DNA from: an uncultured Eubacteriales bacterium
Lineage (GTDB): Bacteria > Bacillota > Clostridia > Oscillospirales > Oscillospiraceae
Assembly: GCA_900321335.1 (NCBI GenBank)
Contig: ONVR01000386.1
Span: 1 to 13,736, forward strand
DNA: 13,736 nt
Reading direction: 5' to 3'
Shown: piece by piece, positions 12,500 through 13,736 of the stretch
Numbering within the stretch: position 1 is the stretch's first letter
Layout: the number at the start of each line of letters is the position of its first letter
Notes under the pieces: generated by a model
What the model saw: only the letters and a program-made list of their open reading frames with translations
Databases searched by the model: none
Told to the model about the DNA's origin: nothing
Program-made: the position numbers and the translations under genes

Positions 12500-13012
12500 A
12501 TGGAGCCCTTACGAATTTACAGAATCACAAATAAATATGTCAGTTTTCTTCATAGCATTGATAGCCGCGTACAATTCAATAAAAATGCCAGACGACCTTA
12601 TGTTGGTATCGTTCTGACAGTAAGCAGTTATCGTTATTTTGTCCCAATGGAATCTCCGAAAGATCATCACCAAAATCTACACTCAAGTATTCATATCATG
12701 CCGCTGGAAAACGGACATTACGGGTTATTGGGATTTAACAACATGATTCCTGTACCGCTTTCCGCTATCATTGAGTTTGATATCAACGATGAGCCAGACC
12801 ACCAATACGCCGAACTTCTGCGCCGCCAAGCGTCGTACATAAACCGACATCGGGCCGAGGTCTATAACCGTGCGGCAAAAACATATTTCAGAGCGACGAC
12901 CAAAACAGAAAACAGCTTCTTCAAAAAGGTTTGCTGTGATTTTAGAAAGCTGGAATCTGCCTGCGACAGATACAACCCTCAGTATCGACCGAATCGGAAA
13001 CCTAAAAAATAA
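12500..13012 (+). CDS. ToxN/AbiQ-family type III toxin endoribonuclease
   Basis: 170-residue protein of the ToxN/AbiQ family (Pfam ToxN_toxin), an RNase that cuts cellular and phage mRNA and its own antitoxin precursor. Visible family features are the N-terminal RIYRITNKYVSFLHSIDSRV, then RPYVGIVLTV (32-41). YRYFVPMESPK (44-54) carries the conserved Ser-Pro-Lys that lies in the active groove of known members. LLGFNNMIPVP (76-86) is next, then the helical AELLRRQASYINRHRAEVYNRA (104-125). Length matches the family (about 165-175). ATG 12500 follows AGGAG by 4-5 nt, 18 nt after the terminator stem. Such loci act as abortive-infection systems: phage takeover stops antitoxin supply, frees toxin and halts the infection. 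In a prophage this would exclude competing phages. A basic tail (YRPNRKPKK) ends the protein. Subfamily (ToxIN, CptIN or TenpIN) was not settled; ToxIN-like is favoured. Confidence 0.87.
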   Translation: MEPLRIYRITNKYVSFLHSIDSRVQFNKNARRPYVGIVLTVSSYRYFVPMESPKDHHQNLHSSIHIMPLENGHYGLLGFNNMIPVPLSAIIEFDINDEPDHQYAELLRRQASYINRHRAEVYNRAAKTYFRATTKTENSFFKKVCCDFRKLESACDRYNPQYRPNRKPKK

Positions 13013-13049
13013 AAAAAGCCGCCCCCGGTGGGCCAACACCAGGAGCGGC
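13004..13049 (-). terminator. Strong leftward intrinsic terminator downstream of toxN
   Basis: Read on the minus strand: a 13-bp stem, GCCGCTCCTGGTG (13049-13037) with CACCGGGGGCGGC (13030-13018), 6-nt loop, then seven T, A, six T (13017-13004). Two pairs are G-U wobbles only in minus-strand RNA; in plus-strand RNA they would be C-A mismatches and no U-run follows. So it stops leftward, not rightward, transcription, although no leftward gene is annotated to its right. Its T-tract overlaps the toxN stop codon. Confidence 0.75.
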
Positions 13050-13117
13050 AAGTGAACAAGGATCCCAATAACCTACCAAGCCAAAGGGAGTATCAGAGAT
13101 ACCATACCTCCGTCCAC
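13005..13117 (-). ncRNA. Putative ~110-nt leftward small RNA between toxin and integrase
   Basis: Inferred from a promoter-like site (13124-13152, minus) and the strong leftward terminator (13004-13049). The transcript would start near 13117 and end in the T-run. Within it GTATC/GATAC (13090-13094 with 13098-13102) forms a small hairpin. A GGAGGT lies directly before an ATG of a 10-codon hydrophobic frame (MVSLILPLAW), but the spacing is too short for a normal ribosome site. It would be antisense to any rightward leader of the integrase mRNA. No family recognised. Confidence 0.42.
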
Positions 13118-13149
13118 GTGTGCATTGTAGCACAAAACGGCCGTGGACG
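13111..13149. promoter_or_regulatory. Nested inverted repeat upstream of the integrase
   Basis: CGTCCACG (13111-13118) and CGTGGACG (13142-13149) form an 8-bp perfect inverted repeat, with TGTGC (13119-13123) and GCACA (13130-13134) nested inside. The element covers the putative leftward promoter and ends 23 nt before the integrase ATG. It could be an operator or an RNA hairpin in the integrase leader. Confidence 0.5.
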
Positions 13150-13152
13150 CAA
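13124..13152 (-). promoter_or_regulatory. Putative leftward promoter upstream of integrase
   Basis: On the minus strand: TTGCGT (13152-13147), 17-nt spacer, TACAAT (13129-13124) preceded by TGC, an extended -10. Start near G13117. The -10 is good, the -35 only half matched. No leftward gene lies downstream, only the terminator at 13004-13049. Confidence 0.45.
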
Positions 13153-13172
13153 GAGAAAGGACCACGGAAGAA

Positions 13173-13736
13173 ATGAAAGTCCCTACCCCTCGCAAGTTGA
13201 AAAGCGGCTCGTGGTTTATCCAGCTCCGCTTGAACGGTGTTTCCGTACCGGTGACGGCAACCACGAAATCGGCGTGCATCAAACAGGCCCAGCTTATCAA
13301 GGCAGAACACGCCGCCGGGAAACATGATGTACAGAAGGTTGACGATACCCTTGGACAGATGATCGACAGCTACATTGCAAAGTACGAAGCAGATCTGTCC
13401 CCCTCCACGATACGGGGCTATACCATATCCCGGAAGAACCGGTTTCAAAACTATATGGATATCCCATTCAAAAGCGTAAAAGACTGGCAGCAGGTGATCA
13501 ACGAGGAGCTGCAGGCCGTCAGCCGGAAGACAGTAAAAAACGGATGGGGAACAGTCACCGCCGCGCTGAATGATCGCAGGATTCCCGTTCCGCACGTCAA
13601 ATTTCCGAAGAAGAGATCTTCCCCTGACCTATCATTTCTGGAACCTGAAGAGATCCCGCTGTTTTTGAAAGCTGTCGAAGGTGACAGCGCGGAGCTGGAG
13701 ATCCTGCTGGAGCTCCACAGCCTTCGGCTTTCCGAA
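13173..13736 (+). CDS. int: Tyrosine-family phage integrase, partial (C-terminus beyond window)
   Basis: 188 codons from ATG 13173 run open to the window edge. The start MKVPTPRKLKSGSWFIQLRLNGVSVPVTA is the arm-type DNA-binding domain usual in Firmicutes phage integrases ('KL.SG.W..QLR..G'). About 57-150 is the core-binding SAM-like domain (TLGQMIDSYIAKYEADLSPSTIRGYTISRKNRF). The catalytic domain begins at about 155 (FLEPEEIPLFLKAVEGD), and the window stops at LELHSLRLSE, where R185 is the first catalytic arginine. The rest of the catalytic domain with the Tyr nucleophile is outside. An AAAGGA site lies about 11 nt upstream. It integrates and, with an excisionase, excises the prophage. The gene points outward, so attP would be expected beyond the right edge. 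No clear rightward promoter was found before it; it may be read from the toxin or repressor transcript. Confidence 0.9.
   Translation, partial: MKVPTPRKLKSGSWFIQLRLNGVSVPVTATTKSACIKQAQLIKAEHAAGKHDVQKVDDTLGQMIDSYIAKYEADLSPSTIRGYTISRKNRFQNYMDIPFKSVKDWQQVINEELQAVSRKTVKNGWGTVTAALNDRRIPVPHVKFPKKRSSPDLSFLEPEEIPLFLKAVEGDSAELEILLELHSLRLSE

Noticed and set aside
13073..13300. 75-codon minus-strand frame with a hydrophobic end
   Set aside because: Its upstream part is antisense to the integrase and no ribosome site fits its start. Only its last 10 codons fall in the putative small RNA, and their ATG has too short a spacing.
13002..13595. 197-codon minus-strand open frame across the integrase start
   Set aside because: It is antisense to the well-supported integrase, has no ribosome site and encodes a Gly/Cys/Phe-rich nonsense-like sequence.
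13013..13736. attP core near the integrase
   Set aside because: No tRNA-like end or direct repeat pair could be seen. The integrase points outward, so attP is expected beyond the right edge.
1..13736. tRNA or rRNA genes
   Set aside because: No cloverleaf-like or TTCGAATC/GGTTCAAATCC-type signature was found on either strand by eye.

Overview
The window looks like the early/lysogeny half of a temperate phage (prophage) of a Gram-positive Clostridia host, probably a gut Lachnospiraceae/Oscillospiraceae-type bacterium. The reasons are strong AGGAGG-type ribosome sites before nearly every gene, sigma-A-like promoters, a moderately GC-rich coding style, and a gene set known from clostridial siphophages. 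Host and phage identity are inferred; nothing here names a species.

Left and centre (about 1-11282, minus strand): one long leftward operon, read from right to left. It starts with a Cro-like repressor (11282-11061) and small phage proteins. Then come a helicase-DNA methyltransferase fusion (9597-7102), a 670-residue C5-cytosine methyltransferase with a repeat-expanded middle (7105-5093), and a PAPS-reductase-like PP-loop enzyme (5096-4011). A secreted 3D-domain protein follows, then a cluster of very small Cys-rich, XRE and membrane proteins, including a 54-residue gene at 3331-3167. At the left end are a Rad50/RecF-like ATPase, a Sak4-like RecA-fold ATPase and a DUF669 protein cut by the window edge. 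Most junctions are ATGA or TGATG overlaps, which points to translational coupling. One small gene (10577-10777) sits on the opposite strand inside this operon with its own promoter.

Switch (11283-11481): the Cro-like gene and a LexA/CI-type repressor (11482-12168) diverge. Five related 15-bp pseudo-palindromes lie between them at an almost constant 31-33 bp spacing, and two of them fill the -35/-10 spacers of the two opposing promoters.

Right (12169-13736, plus strand): between the repressor and a tyrosine integrase (13173 to beyond the edge) lies a complete type III (RNA-protein) toxin-antitoxin system. It has a promoter, three tandem 35-37 nt repeats, a hairpin terminator and a ToxN/AbiQ-family endoribonuclease gene (12500-13012). 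Each repeat can be folded by eye into the same H-type pseudoknot. The stem-2 sequences differ between repeats, but the pairing is kept by compensatory changes. This is the most notable system in the window and probably acts as a prophage-carried abortive-infection module. Between toxin and integrase there is a good minus-strand promoter and terminator pair that could make a small RNA of about 110 nt.

All calls were made by reading the sequence; no database search or folding program was run.
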